Origin: Bacteroidota bacterium
Lineage (GTDB): Bacteria > Bacteroidota > Bacteroidia > Bacteroidales > P3
Direction of reading: 5' to 3'
DNA: 64,000 nucleotides
Assembly: GCA_023415495.1 (NCBI GenBank)
Contig: JAEZKK010000011.1
Span: 124,001 to 188,000, forward strand
Positions 52,601 through 60,276 of the stretch are shown here, in pieces. Each line of letters starts with the position of its first letter. Position 1 is the first letter of the stretch. The position numbers were made by a program, and so were the translations under genes. Under the pieces are notes generated by a model. The model saw only the letters and a program-made list of their open reading frames with translations. It was not told where the DNA came from and made no database searches.

Positions 52601-55248
52601 ACAATGTAATCTATTTGATTAACAGTAATAGTTGTAGGTATTATTATTGAATCTCTATATTCTTCAACAGAATAATAATTCTCTCCCAAATAGGTTACTT
52701 CAGCTGTATATGGGGATGTATTTGAAGTTATATTATAATATATTGTATCTCCATTATATATTGATTTAATTGGCTCTACTATTAGATTTATTCGTAAAAT
52801 ACTATCACAACCATTTTGCATTGGTTGAATACTATTATATACTCCAGAGGTAGATACATTTAAACCATAATTAGTATATATTCCCCCAGATGAAATTGTA
52901 TCATAAATCTCTACTAAAATATCTTCAAGACCTTGAATATTATTTATCCAAGACCAATAATCGGCATTTTGGTATAGAGTCTTTGAAGTACATGGAACTT
53001 TTACATTTGTATTATAATTATTTCCTAATCCATAAACTAAACTTGGTGGAGTAATAGAGTGAATATAAATATTTTCTATTCCAGAATTATTAAAAGGATA
53101 TACGCCAATTGAATTTACACTTGATGGGATTACAATATCCTTTAATTGAAAACAATTAGTAAATGAATAATCTCCAATATTCGTTATCGTATTAGGCAAA
53201 TTGACAGATTTTAAATTACTACAATCTGCAAAGGCATTTGCTCCTATTGATGTAACTGTATATGTTATATTATTAAACTCAATACTTGAAGGGATACTAA
53301 TTGAATCTCTGTATTCTTCTACTTGACCACTTAAATCTCCCCAATAAGTTACCTCTACTGTATAAGGATTTGTATTTGATGTAATATTATAATAAATTGT
53401 ATCAGTACCGTTAATTCCAATCAAAGGAACAACTTTGAGATTAAGATTTAAAACAGAATCACATCCATTTTGCATTGGCAATTTAAGACTGTAAATCCCT
53501 GTACTGTTAACATTAAAACCATTTTTATTATAAACTCCTCCGGTAGGGATTGTGTCGTATAAATTTATTATTATATCATCAATTCCAACTATATTTAAGT
53601 AATTCCAATAATACGAATTAGTATAAAGAGATTTATATTGACAATTTACTTTTAGTTTTGCTTGGTTATAAATTTCTGTAGATGAATTAACAGTTGGAGG
53701 AGAGCCCAAAAAACAAATACTATCAAAATAACTACCATTAAATGGGTAATAGCCCAAGAAAGAAACAGAACTTGGAATTTCTAAATATTTGATATTATAA
53801 TCATTTGCAAATGCATAATTTCCAATACTCACTATTGTATTAGGTAAAACTACTAATTTTAAATCATTATTCCCAGCAAATGCATAATGGCCAATTGAAG
53901 TTACTGTATAAGTATTATTATTTATTAAAATACTGGAAGGTATGGTAATTGTATCTCTGTATTCGTTAAAAGAATATTGATTATCTCCTTTAAATATAAC
54001 TTCTAAAGTATAAGGATTTGTATTTGATGTAATATTATAATAAATTGTATCTCCATTATTAACAGAGAACAACTCATTTACTTGTAAATTAATATACAAA
54101 ACAGAATCACATCCATTTTGCATAGGAAGATTTACTTTATAATCTCCGCTTTGAAACACATTTAATCCATAGTTTGTATAATTATCCCCTGGATTTATTG
54201 TTTCATTCAATTGAAGAATAATATCATTTTCTCCATATAAATTATTAAAATCATTATATCCTCCAAAGTTAAGATAATTTTGTTTTGCTCCACATGGAAC
54301 AAATATTGTATCATCATAATACAAACCGAGGTTCCATCCCTGAATAACAGGAGTACTGGATTTGAAATTAAGCCTTTCAATTCCTGAATATGAGAATGCA
54401 TCGCTTCCAATTACAGTAACAGAACTTGGTATTTCGATTGTCCTAAGTAGTAAACATCCATAGAATGCTCTTTCATCTATAAAATTCAACCCAGATGGTA
54501 AACTAATTGAACCTAAAGAAGAACAGTTAAAGAAGCATGACCATGGAATAGTTTGCAATGAATCGGAAAGGGTTATAGATGTCAATGATGTACAACCCCA
54601 GAAAGAATTATTCGATATTTGTGTAACTGAGTTTGGAATTGTCATAGAAACAAGAGATAAGCATTCTTCAAAAGCAACATATCCTATTGTTTTAAGTGAA
54701 TTTGGCAATATAATAGAATTGAGTAATTTACATTGACTAAATCCATTTGCTCCAACATGTTTAACTGTATTTGGAATAATATACATTCCTTGTTTATTGA
54801 GTGGACATCTCCAAAGAGTATCTAAATTTTTAGAGAATAATACACCTGAATTGGAAGTGTATAAAGCATTTTGTGGATCTACACTAATATTATTTAATGA
54901 ACTACAGCCGTAAAATGCCGAAAGACCAATACTATAAACACTATTAGGAATAAAAACAGAAAATAATTGATTATTATCATAAAATGCATATTCATTTATT
55001 TTAACTACAGAATAAGTTGTATTATTATATACAACCGAAGGAGGGATAACAAGCGATCCTGAATAAACACTTCCACTAGAATACCATTCTAAATTAACTA
55101 CTTCTACTTCGTAGGGAATATTATATGATATAATATTGTATGCAATGTTTTGACCACTACCATTTACAGCCTCAAAAACTTGAGAAACTGCCCTATTATT
55201 GATGCTATATAGCAATAAAATAATAAGAATTGAAAATAAATTTTTCAT
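46684..55248 (-). CDS. Giant BspA-like LRR surface protein with T9SS sorting domain
   Basis: 2,854 residues. Signal peptide 1-22 (ends AVSQ). The first 300 residues are LRR_5 (BspA-type) repeats (AFYGCSSLNNISV, SFWGCTSLTSITL, and so on). Then come about ten modules of roughly 190 residues, each with a DTIYYNITSN...VEVTY strand pair, LRR_5 units (AFANCSNLK-like), a W-rich PP segment and a closing NGCDSIxxLxL motif; 12 GCDS motifs occur in all. Near the end a 51-residue unit (CQGESYTLNGFNEDSTGVYT) is repeated exactly, then a fibronectin-like domain, then a type A T9SS C-terminal domain (NIYPNPAKDRLNI... to KKVIIQ). BspA relatives bind fibronectin or other cells; binding partners here are unknown. 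Monocistronic. Confidence 0.95.
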   Translation of the reverse strand: MKNLFSILIILLLYSINNRAVSQVFEAVNGSGQNIAYNIISYNIPYEVEVVNLEWYSSGSVYSGSLVIPPSVVYNNTTYSVVKINEYAFYDNNQLFSVFIPNSVYSIGLSAFYGCSSLNNISVDPQNALYTSNSGVLFSKNLDTLWRCPLNKQGMYIIPNTVKHVGANGFSQCKLLNSIILPNSLKTIGYVAFEECLSLVSMTIPNSVTQISNNSFWGCTSLTSITLSDSLQTIPWSCFFNCSSLGSISLPSGLNFIDERAFYGCLLLRTIEIPSSVTVIGSDAFSYSGIERLNFKSSTPVIQGWNLGLYYDDTIFVPCGAKQNYLNFGGYNDFNNLYGENDIILQLNETINPGDNYTNYGLNVFQSGDYKVNLPMQNGCDSVLYINLQVNELFSVNNGDTIYYNITSNTNPYTLEVIFKGDNQYSFNEYRDTITIPSSILINNNTYTVTSIGHYAFAGNNDLKLVVLPNTIVSIGNYAFANDYNIKYLEIPSSVSFLGYYPFNGSYFDSICFLGSPPTVNSSTEIYNQAKLKVNCQYKSLYTNSYYWNYLNIVGIDDIIINLYDTIPTGGVYNKNGFNVNSTGIYSLKLPMQNGCDSVLNLNLKVVPLIGINGTDTIYYNITSNTNPYTVEVTYWGDLSGQVEEYRDSISIPSSIEFNNITYTVTSIGANAFADCSNLKSVNLPNTITNIGDYSFTNCFQLKDIVIPSSVNSIGVYPFNNSGIENIYIHSITPPSLVYGLGNNYNTNVKVPCTSKTLYQNADYWSWINNIQGLEDILVEIYDTISSGGIYTNYGLNVSTSGVYNSIQPMQNGCDSILRINLIVEPIKSIYNGDTIYYNITSNTSPYTAEVTYLGENYYSVEEYRDSIIIPTTITVNQIDYIVNRIGESAFGNSYNLRYIELPSTITSIGYYAFANTGLEKFVVLSNIPPEAYGIGIYSNIPIYVNCESKANYLNSNNWIWNSNLMGLGDTIINIKDTIITGQVYNKYGLNETISGEYYSRVIMQNGCDSIMNISLVVLPLYSINFGDTIYYNVTSLVSPKTVEVTFSGNNYYSDSRYRDTIIIPNSINVDSENYIVSSIGNYAFRNAYNLKYVELPNSIIRIGEYAFANSPQIKKLIIPTNVIQIDFGTFSDNQIEEIILEPIIPPSLSWQSGLDNNTKLIVQCQAKQNYLNNQNWNSLNINGQNDIHIDIYDTITTGQIYAKNNLYLTNTGIYQSRINLQNGCDSVLNIHLYVKPFIQNMGNYNLYFNITSVNPNRVELTFSGENPYSVNEYFGNIIIPDSVIIDNQIYSVTAIGNGCFAGDNQLLSVSLPNSIIEIRNFAFENTNSLASLTIPSSVNYIRNDAFTGSGIQEIFMLPNTPPNIDYNLGINYDVPIYVSCNSKPLYNSNYSWNSNYNIKGIGDVNIDIYDTITTGQIYNNYGFQEYYSGDYKRKIPLNSGCDSVINLHLEVLPIVDNSTGKNIYYNITSNVDPYTVEVTFFGRDPLIIQEYFDTIIIPQSIMIDSINYMVNSISYGAFEGNFSLKYVVLPNTIMSIYENAFNYCPNLKYIILPPSVGFLGYNVFGYDLEGIRVEASTPPHLHMGSGLNSNIPINVTCGNKQAYLNSNEWSMFTNIIGDGDMEIDIFDTINTGQTYNNYGFSETNSGKYYRNITMLNGCDSILVLNLTVMPLIHVNQGDSIYYNIVSNQQPYTVEVTYFGSNYSSFNEYRDTITIPNSILVDNINYDVIGIGKDAFRDCYNLKYVNMPNSILYIKESAFQSCRDIQSLIIPYYVSLIGENVFMDNNLEYLRFEPITPPQFMNDPGFNQNVLIKVVCEAKANYTSITPWPQSIIGDGDISVYYYDTILTGDVYNGFGMNINRSGVYRIIKPMSNGCDSIINLSIYISPLMTIVDGDSIYFNIISNEYPRTVEVTYLGMSPEENNEYRDTISIPPFFVKDTIIYNVVSIGSGAFGSSYNLKWVNLPNTINVIGDITFNNCHNLKNLILPNSLNMIGYAAFENTELENLYIQTQTPPFVHWYSGINQSVNLYVLCGTKQLYQTNNSWNHINNIYGINDVKISIYDTISFGQNYTNYGFNENSTGIYYRNIPNQNGCDSILTLYLAVLLPVDTFSVVNQGDLIYYRTSQFFHNVAEVTYRGGDENQYDSEYVGEIIIPSTVVHNSENYHVMIIGKNAFSNCTQLTSITLPESIKMIDDKAFINCTGLETINLPDSLMYIGQEAFSGCSNVTSIYTYANQPPYIYANTFNQIPQSAPLYTPCGYKHNYYTNNWFYFNNIQTMYSDIIDIYDTIEDGNVYNFNGMDINTSGDYSSYHNTQYGCDSIINLHLTVLASMDTLNDVYAGNTIYYRVTSSQYPYTVEVTYKGNSYSEFNNEYFGNLSIPSSITRDTITYAVTGIGNYAFRDCDLLTSVYYPNTITRFGDYSFYNCIGITNINIQASTTEFGNNVFGSCFNLANVNVDTANVAISSVDGIVYSKDKTELYFCPQAKSGIVVLYDSLQSIGEGAFEGCMHISSITVPSLVNEINFYSFHGCSGLNSMFIKAQAPPIISIMSFGNVNKSIPVYVPCSSINLYRNDINWSVFTNYKSIDSIYVNLSATICQGESYTLNGFNEDSTGVYTQNLQTINGCDSIVTLNLTVNPTYLTPFTATICQGESYTLNGFNEDSTGVYTQNLQTINGCDSIVTLNLQVIEVEIPNNISLTNIANYIEINWDGSSSNYVIYKNNDSIALTNVNQFKDSNVLDGNNYCYKIQAIEDICQSDTSAEACLVFIGIEEENYSELKINIYPNPAKDRLNITLTGNSIPMDLEIYDIRGRLIRKINLKPNQTQIEIDLIGMSNGVYNLRAVSKGVIINKKVIIQ
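47204..47472 (-). repeat. 153-bp tandem duplication inside the giant gene
   Basis: 47204-47319 is nearly identical to 47357-47472 at DNA level (offset 153 bp, in frame, 51 codons), unlike the other modules, which have diverged strongly. This shows a recent duplication that keeps the frame and suggests the gene still changes length. Confidence 0.85.
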
Positions 55249-55459
55249 ATATATTGATTTTAAGGATTTTCAGCCAACATCTATTCAAAAAATTAAAGAA
55301 CAAAATACATTAAATTCCAAATATGCATTAATAAAACAATTAAAATAGAGGTTTGATTTTGCAATTACCTATAATTATTCTTAATTCTCACCTGCATTAT
55401 AAGTGTTTATTCTTAATATTTTATATTTCAATCGAATAAAATGAAAACTAATTCTTATA

Positions 55460-55522
55460 GAATCAAATTACAAACCAATAGAATCAAATTAGAAAAAATT
55501 GTAATTTGATTACAATTTAATA
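55460..55522. repeat. GAATCAAATTA array, 3 x 21 bp with an inverted last unit
   Basis: GAATCAAATTA begins at 55460 and 55481 (21 bp apart); the third register, from 55502, is inverted (TAATTTGATTAC). TTGTAATTTGATTACAA is itself a dyad. It abuts the ATGGCAT array without a gap. Confidence 0.85.
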
Positions 55523-55579
55523 TAATGGCATTATACCATCAATATAATGCCATTATACTTCTGGTTTAATGGCATTATA
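55521..55579. repeat. Palindrome array, 3 x 22 bp, core TAATGGCATTA
   Basis: Units start at 55521, 55543 and 55565 (period 22): TATAATGGCATTATA, the inverted TATAATGCCATTATA, and TTTAATGGCATTATA. It is the same design as 12462-12530 and 62476-62560 but with other arm bases. The gap 55249-55638 holds only these arrays and no exact -7 match for the giant gene. Confidence 0.9.
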
Positions 55580-55638
55580 TCAGAATAGAATCAAAACATA
55601 TAAGTTTGAAATAAGAAAAGATTGAATTAAAGCTTGAT

Positions 55639-57900
55639 TTAATTGGAAATAATCAAGACTGAAGGGAGATTGTTCATCCAATCTTTCTTAAGCTGGAATA
55701 GCTTATTAAAGTTTTTAAAGCTAACAATTATAAGATCTTTAGAGGCGATTAAATTCTCACTAATATCTTTATCCATAATAATAGAAATATCATCTAAATA
55801 ACTTTCATCTAACTCTTTTAAACTATTACTTAAAGAATTTTTATCCTTATTCAAATAATCGAGAATGGTTATATTGGAGTCCTCGTTATCAATAAATCTC
55901 TTGAAATACTTATTCAAGTAAAAATCTTCTTCCTCGAAATAAATAAAAAGAATATTATCCAAATGCTTTATTTCTTTGTCTAATAGTATTCCTACAGGCA
56001 TTTTAGTCTTCTTTTCAATAGCCCTTGTGTCAAGGTCTATTATTGAAGTTTCAAGCAAAGATTCTCGACCAATTACAGTATTTATCAGCTTTTCTGGATT
56101 AATTATCTTAGTAGTAAAACCAAGTACTCTGCCCAAAAGTGATCCATAGAAAATAGATTCCTCACTGTCCATCAAAATAAAGCTATATTCTCCTTGGTTA
56201 ATAAACTCAACTACATCTGATTGATAATTATTCGATACTTTAAAAAAGGAAATTATCTTTTTATTAAAACTTTTTGCTTCATCTATTATTGGTGCGAATA
56301 CTTCTTTCTCGTATTGTTCTGTATCCATTTGTGATATTCCATCTGAGGTTTTTACATGTATCACTGTTATTGGAGATTCTGAATTTGATTTCTTAGAGAA
56401 AACGTTAGCAAGCTTGAATAGAGATTGGCTTGTATTAGGGTTTTTGAAAAATATAAGTATTTTATCCTTAATCTTTTCATTATCTAAATTCGTTATCTTC
56501 TTCCCTATTTTAAATATCTTATCGATACCACTTAATGTAAGACCAGTCATAAAGGTTGTTGTTAATGCCATAATTACCAACATAACAAAAACTTCAGCAC
56601 TTAATACTCCTAAATCATAACCAATATTTAGTACCACTATTTCCATTAATCCTCTTGTATTCATAAGAGTCCCTATGGTAAGACTATCTTTCCAGCTTTG
56701 TCCAACAAGTTTTGCAGCAAAAGCACTCCCTACAAATTTACCAATAACTGCTAAGGCTATAATAATACCTGTTAGTTTCCATAAATATGGACTATCTATT
56801 AAGCCTATCTCTGTTCTTAAACCACTAATAACAAAGAATATCGGCAAAAATAGAACTAAAGCTACGTCTTCTATCTTTTCAATAAAAAGTTTTCTGAATC
56901 GAGGATTCTCAGGCATAATTGTTCCTGCCATAAAAGCTCCAAAAAGCGCATGAATTCCTATAGTTTCGGTTATAAATGAAGATATTAGTAATACAAAAAA
57001 AACAATAACAACAAAGGTTTTATTTAAAGAAATATCCGTCTTGGCAGTAGTTTCTATTTTTTTAAGGAAAGGGCGAACTACAGTAATCATTAGTATTACA
57101 TACCCTAAAGCAAAAACAATAGTATATAATGAACTTAAAAAAGAACCTGCCTTAACAACTGCAATAATTACAGCTAGTAAACACCATGCTGTGATATCAT
57201 TTATTGCTGCACATATTAGGGATAAGGCTCCTATTTTAGTTTTATGAAGACCTTTCTCTTGAACAATCCTTGCTAATACGGGAAAGGCAGTAATACTCAT
57301 TGCAATACCAATAAATAAACTAAAAGATATAAAAGGGATATTTATAGGAGAGAATATTGGATATAAATAATAAGCAAGAGCAATACCTAATGCAAAAGGA
57401 ATAATAATACTAGCGTGACTAATAACCGTTGCTTCGTAAGCAGTGTTCTTAAGCACCTTAATATTTAGCTCCATCCCTATTACGAACATAAATAATATTA
57501 GACCTACTTGACTAAGTATTTGAAGTCCATGGAGAGAATCCTTAGCAAAAAGAAAATTAGAAAACTCAGGAAAATAAGCACCTAAGAGAGAAGGACCAAG
57601 TACTATCCCAGCAAGAATTTCTCCTATAACAATGGGCTGTCCCATTTTCTTAAACATAAAGCCTAAAAATCTTGCAACAATAATAATTGCAATTATTTGT
57701 AAGATTAATAAACCTAATGAGTTCTGTAAATTATTAGAAATGAAATTTGAAAAATCTTGAAATGGAGTATTCTTTGATATACTTCTAATAATTTCTCTTC
57801 CTGATTCTAAATCTTTTCCTAAATAAATTACATAGAAAATTAAAGCTGTGAATAGACTTGTAATTATCAAATAAAACAATGTCCCCTTAAAATTTTTCAT
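55639..57900 (-). CDS. CPA2-family cation:proton antiporter with C-terminal soluble domain
   Basis: 753 residues. One leading helix, then about 12 membrane segments with CPA2 signatures GEILAGIVLGPSLLGAYFP, QVGLILFMFVIGMEL, AMSITAFPVLARIV and the ion-path aspartate in AAINDITAW; LMNTRGLMEIVVL closes the membrane part. The last 290 residues are soluble and contain two weak USP-like alpha/beta segments (ESPITVIHVKTSDG). It exchanges Na+ or K+ for H+ across the inner membrane. Last gene of the hutU-upxY-sppA-antiporter run, 20 bp after sppA. Confidence 0.93.
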   Translation of the reverse strand: MKNFKGTLFYLIITSLFTALIFYVIYLGKDLESGREIIRSISKNTPFQDFSNFISNNLQNSLGLLILQIIAIIIVARFLGFMFKKMGQPIVIGEILAGIVLGPSLLGAYFPEFSNFLFAKDSLHGLQILSQVGLILFMFVIGMELNIKVLKNTAYEATVISHASIIIPFALGIALAYYLYPIFSPINIPFISFSLFIGIAMSITAFPVLARIVQEKGLHKTKIGALSLICAAINDITAWCLLAVIIAVVKAGSFLSSLYTIVFALGYVILMITVVRPFLKKIETTAKTDISLNKTFVVIVFFVLLISSFITETIGIHALFGAFMAGTIMPENPRFRKLFIEKIEDVALVLFLPIFFVISGLRTEIGLIDSPYLWKLTGIIIALAVIGKFVGSAFAAKLVGQSWKDSLTIGTLMNTRGLMEIVVLNIGYDLGVLSAEVFVMLVIMALTTTFMTGLTLSGIDKIFKIGKKITNLDNEKIKDKILIFFKNPNTSQSLFKLANVFSKKSNSESPITVIHVKTSDGISQMDTEQYEKEVFAPIIDEAKSFNKKIISFFKVSNNYQSDVVEFINQGEYSFILMDSEESIFYGSLLGRVLGFTTKIINPEKLINTVIGRESLLETSIIDLDTRAIEKKTKMPVGILLDKEIKHLDNILFIYFEEEDFYLNKYFKRFIDNEDSNITILDYLNKDKNSLSNSLKELDESYLDDISIIMDKDISENLIASKDLIIVSFKNFNKLFQLKKDWMNNLPSVLIISN

Positions 57901-57920
57901 TATTTAAGAGTTTAAATTAA

Positions 57921-59690
57921 TTAGAAGTTTATCATATATGGCAGCCTTGCTTGCACGCCTTTAATCTCTGATATATCCTTTAATTCCAAGAACATATCGT
58001 AGGATTTACCCAGCTCATTCCTAAGCAAATTAGCTTGAGAACCTCCACTTACCATCTCCAAAACCTGCTCAGCAAAGTCCTTAGTCTTAGGTAACATAAC
58101 TATAGAATAATCTTTTATCTTTGCTAATTCGGCAGCTCTTCGGATGGATTCCTTGATTCCACCATAGTCATCAATAAGTCCTAAATGCTTTGCATCCTCT
58201 GCAGCCCAGACTCTTCCCCTTGCAATACTGTCCACAAAATCAACTCTTAGCTTTCTTCCTACCGCGACTCTGGTGATAAAATTCTGGTAGAAAGCCTCTA
58301 CATTCCTCTGCATAGCAAGCCTTGAATCAGGGGTCATAGCTGTTGTAACGGTGAGGAAGGTGGAGTTATCGTGGGTTTTAATGGTGTCGAAACTAATTCC
58401 AAGGTTCTTCTTAAGGGTTTTACTAACATTTGGAAGCACGCCAAAGACCCCAATAGATCCCGTTATAGTAACTGGAGTAGCAAGTATCTTAGTTGCTCCG
58501 CAAGCCATTTCGTACCCTGCAGAGGCAGCAACATCGCCCATTGAAACAACTATTGGCTTAACCTTACTCGCCTTAATCACCTCATTTGTCATAAGTTCTG
58601 AGGCGATAGCATCTCCCCCACCCGAGTTGATTCTCAAGACTATTGCCTTAATACTCGAGCTTTTAACTGCTTTACGAATTTCTTTTACAATGGCATCACT
58701 GCCGATACTCAGGTCAGAACCCTTGCCTTGAGAGACTCCACCATAGGCATATATTACTGCTATTTTCTCCTTTGAGCTTGGGAATAAGTTCGTAATAGAT
58801 TGTCTATAATTACTATATTGAACGAATTTAATCTTCTCATTCTTGAGTTCTTTCCCGATTTTTTCTTCCAAATCACTTCGGAATCCAAGCACATCGACGA
58901 ACTTACTTTTCAATGCATCCTGGGGCATAAATGCTTTAAGAGAAGAGACATCATCGTTTAAAGTCTTGATATCTATGTTTCTTGACTTGGATATATTGGC
59001 TGCAATATGCTCCCATATAGAGCTAATATACTCCTTTACTTGGGTCTTATTCTCTGGGGACATCTTATCGTTAATGTACATTTCACCAGCGCTTTTATAA
59101 GCATTATTCTTAGGTCTAATCAAGTCTATATCGATATCTAACTTGGTTAGCATATCTCTAATAAAAAGGATTTCTGCTCCTAATCCCTTTAGTTCAACGT
59201 GTCCAACCGGGTTTAAATGAATCTCATCAGCAACTGTTGAGAGGTAGTAAGAGTTCTGTAAATAGGAGTCACTATAGGCATAAATCTTCTTTTTAGAGGA
59301 TTTAAAATCTTCTAATGCGTCTCTTAACTCCTCAATACTCGCCCATCCATTAGCCTGAATCATTGACAAGTCAAGCATAATAGCCTTGATTTTAGGGTCA
59401 TTCTTAGCATGGTTTATGACCTCGATAAATTCGGTAAGACCTACGGAATTGCTTGCATCAATACCACTTCCACCAATACCTAAGCCCGCTGAGAAATTGC
59501 TAATCTCCCTATCATATATAGGTTTATCGAGCTTAATAACTAAGACAGAATCCTCTTTAACTGGGGGTTGGGTCTTGCTTGTAGAGCTTATAATAGCTCC
59601 AATAATACTTAAACTAATGACTAAGAAGATGATCCCAGCCAAGATTACTCCAAAGAAAGAAGCAAACATAAACTTAATAAACTGTTTCAT
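57921..59690 (-). CDS. sppA: Signal peptide peptidase SppA, 67-kDa type
   Basis: 589 residues, two tandem SppA domains with an N-terminal membrane anchor (about 8-33). The Ser-Lys dyad is K199 (RPKNNAYKSAGE) and S390 (MGDVAASAGYEMACG), matching the K209/S409 layout of E. coli SppA. It degrades cleaved signal peptides in the inner membrane. It lies 13 bp after upxY and 20 bp before the antiporter gene. Confidence 0.96.
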   Translation of the reverse strand: MKQFIKFMFASFFGVILAGIIFLVISLSIIGAIISSTSKTQPPVKEDSVLVIKLDKPIYDREISNFSAGLGIGGSGIDASNSVGLTEFIEVINHAKNDPKIKAIMLDLSMIQANGWASIEELRDALEDFKSSKKKIYAYSDSYLQNSYYLSTVADEIHLNPVGHVELKGLGAEILFIRDMLTKLDIDIDLIRPKNNAYKSAGEMYINDKMSPENKTQVKEYISSIWEHIAANISKSRNIDIKTLNDDVSSLKAFMPQDALKSKFVDVLGFRSDLEEKIGKELKNEKIKFVQYSNYRQSITNLFPSSKEKIAVIYAYGGVSQGKGSDLSIGSDAIVKEIRKAVKSSSIKAIVLRINSGGGDAIASELMTNEVIKASKVKPIVVSMGDVAASAGYEMACGATKILATPVTITGSIGVFGVLPNVSKTLKKNLGISFDTIKTHDNSTFLTVTTAMTPDSRLAMQRNVEAFYQNFITRVAVGRKLRVDFVDSIARGRVWAAEDAKHLGLIDDYGGIKESIRRAAELAKIKDYSIVMLPKTKDFAEQVLEMVSGGSQANLLRNELGKSYDMFLELKDISEIKGVQARLPYMINF

Positions 59691-59703
59691 AAGGCTTTTT
59701 TTA

Positions 59704-60234
59704 TTATTTTAAAACGTAATTTTCAACGGAATCAAGGTTATCTTTATCAATCGAAAAACTAAACCCCATTCCAAGACTATCCACTATAACAGAGAAGTTA
59801 TTCCTAACTCCTCCATGCTTTATCACTCCTGTTACACCTGCAAATCTCCCCTCTTTAATCATTACCCTCTGCCCCTTAGCAAACCCATTAGTTCTCTCTA
59901 CCTCTATTTCAACCTCATTATTAACTAAGGTTTGTAAAGATTTAATCTGGCAATAAGGAATTATCGCAGGCTTATTCTCAAAGAAAATAAACTTTACACA
60001 TCCATTAATTCTTACTATATCCCAAATATCTTTATGTTTAATACAAGTGAATATATAGGATGGAACCAAAGGAATTTCTACCATTTTCTTTCTATCCTTC
60101 CATTGTCTTATCTCTTTTTTCATAGGTAGAAAGACCTTATACCCTCGTTTTTGAAGTTCTATTTCAACTGTCTTTTCCTTCCGAGGTTGCACATATAATG
60201 CATACCAATTCAATTCATTATTATCTGGTTCCAC
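59704..60234 (-). CDS. UpxY/NusG-family transcription antiterminator
   Basis: 176 residues. NGN domain (WYALYVQPRKEKTVEIELQKR to about 100) and C-terminal KOW motif (KGQRVMIKEGRFAGVTGVIKHG). UpxY proteins in Bacteroides let polymerase read through capsule operons and usually begin such loci. Here the neighbours are hutU and sppA and no glycan locus is in the window, so its target is unclear. The start is GTG (CACGTGGAACC); no ATG precedes the conserved WYALYV. Confidence 0.9.
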   Translation of the reverse strand: MEPDNNELNWYALYVQPRKEKTVEIELQKRGYKVFLPMKKEIRQWKDRKKMVEIPLVPSYIFTCIKHKDIWDIVRINGCVKFIFFENKPAIIPYCQIKSLQTLVNNEVEIEVERTNGFAKGQRVMIKEGRFAGVTGVIKHGGVRNNFSVIVDSLGMGFSFSIDKDNLDSVENYVLK

Positions 60235-60276
60235 GTGAAAGAGACTTTTATTAATTAATAAATAAAGAACTAATCC

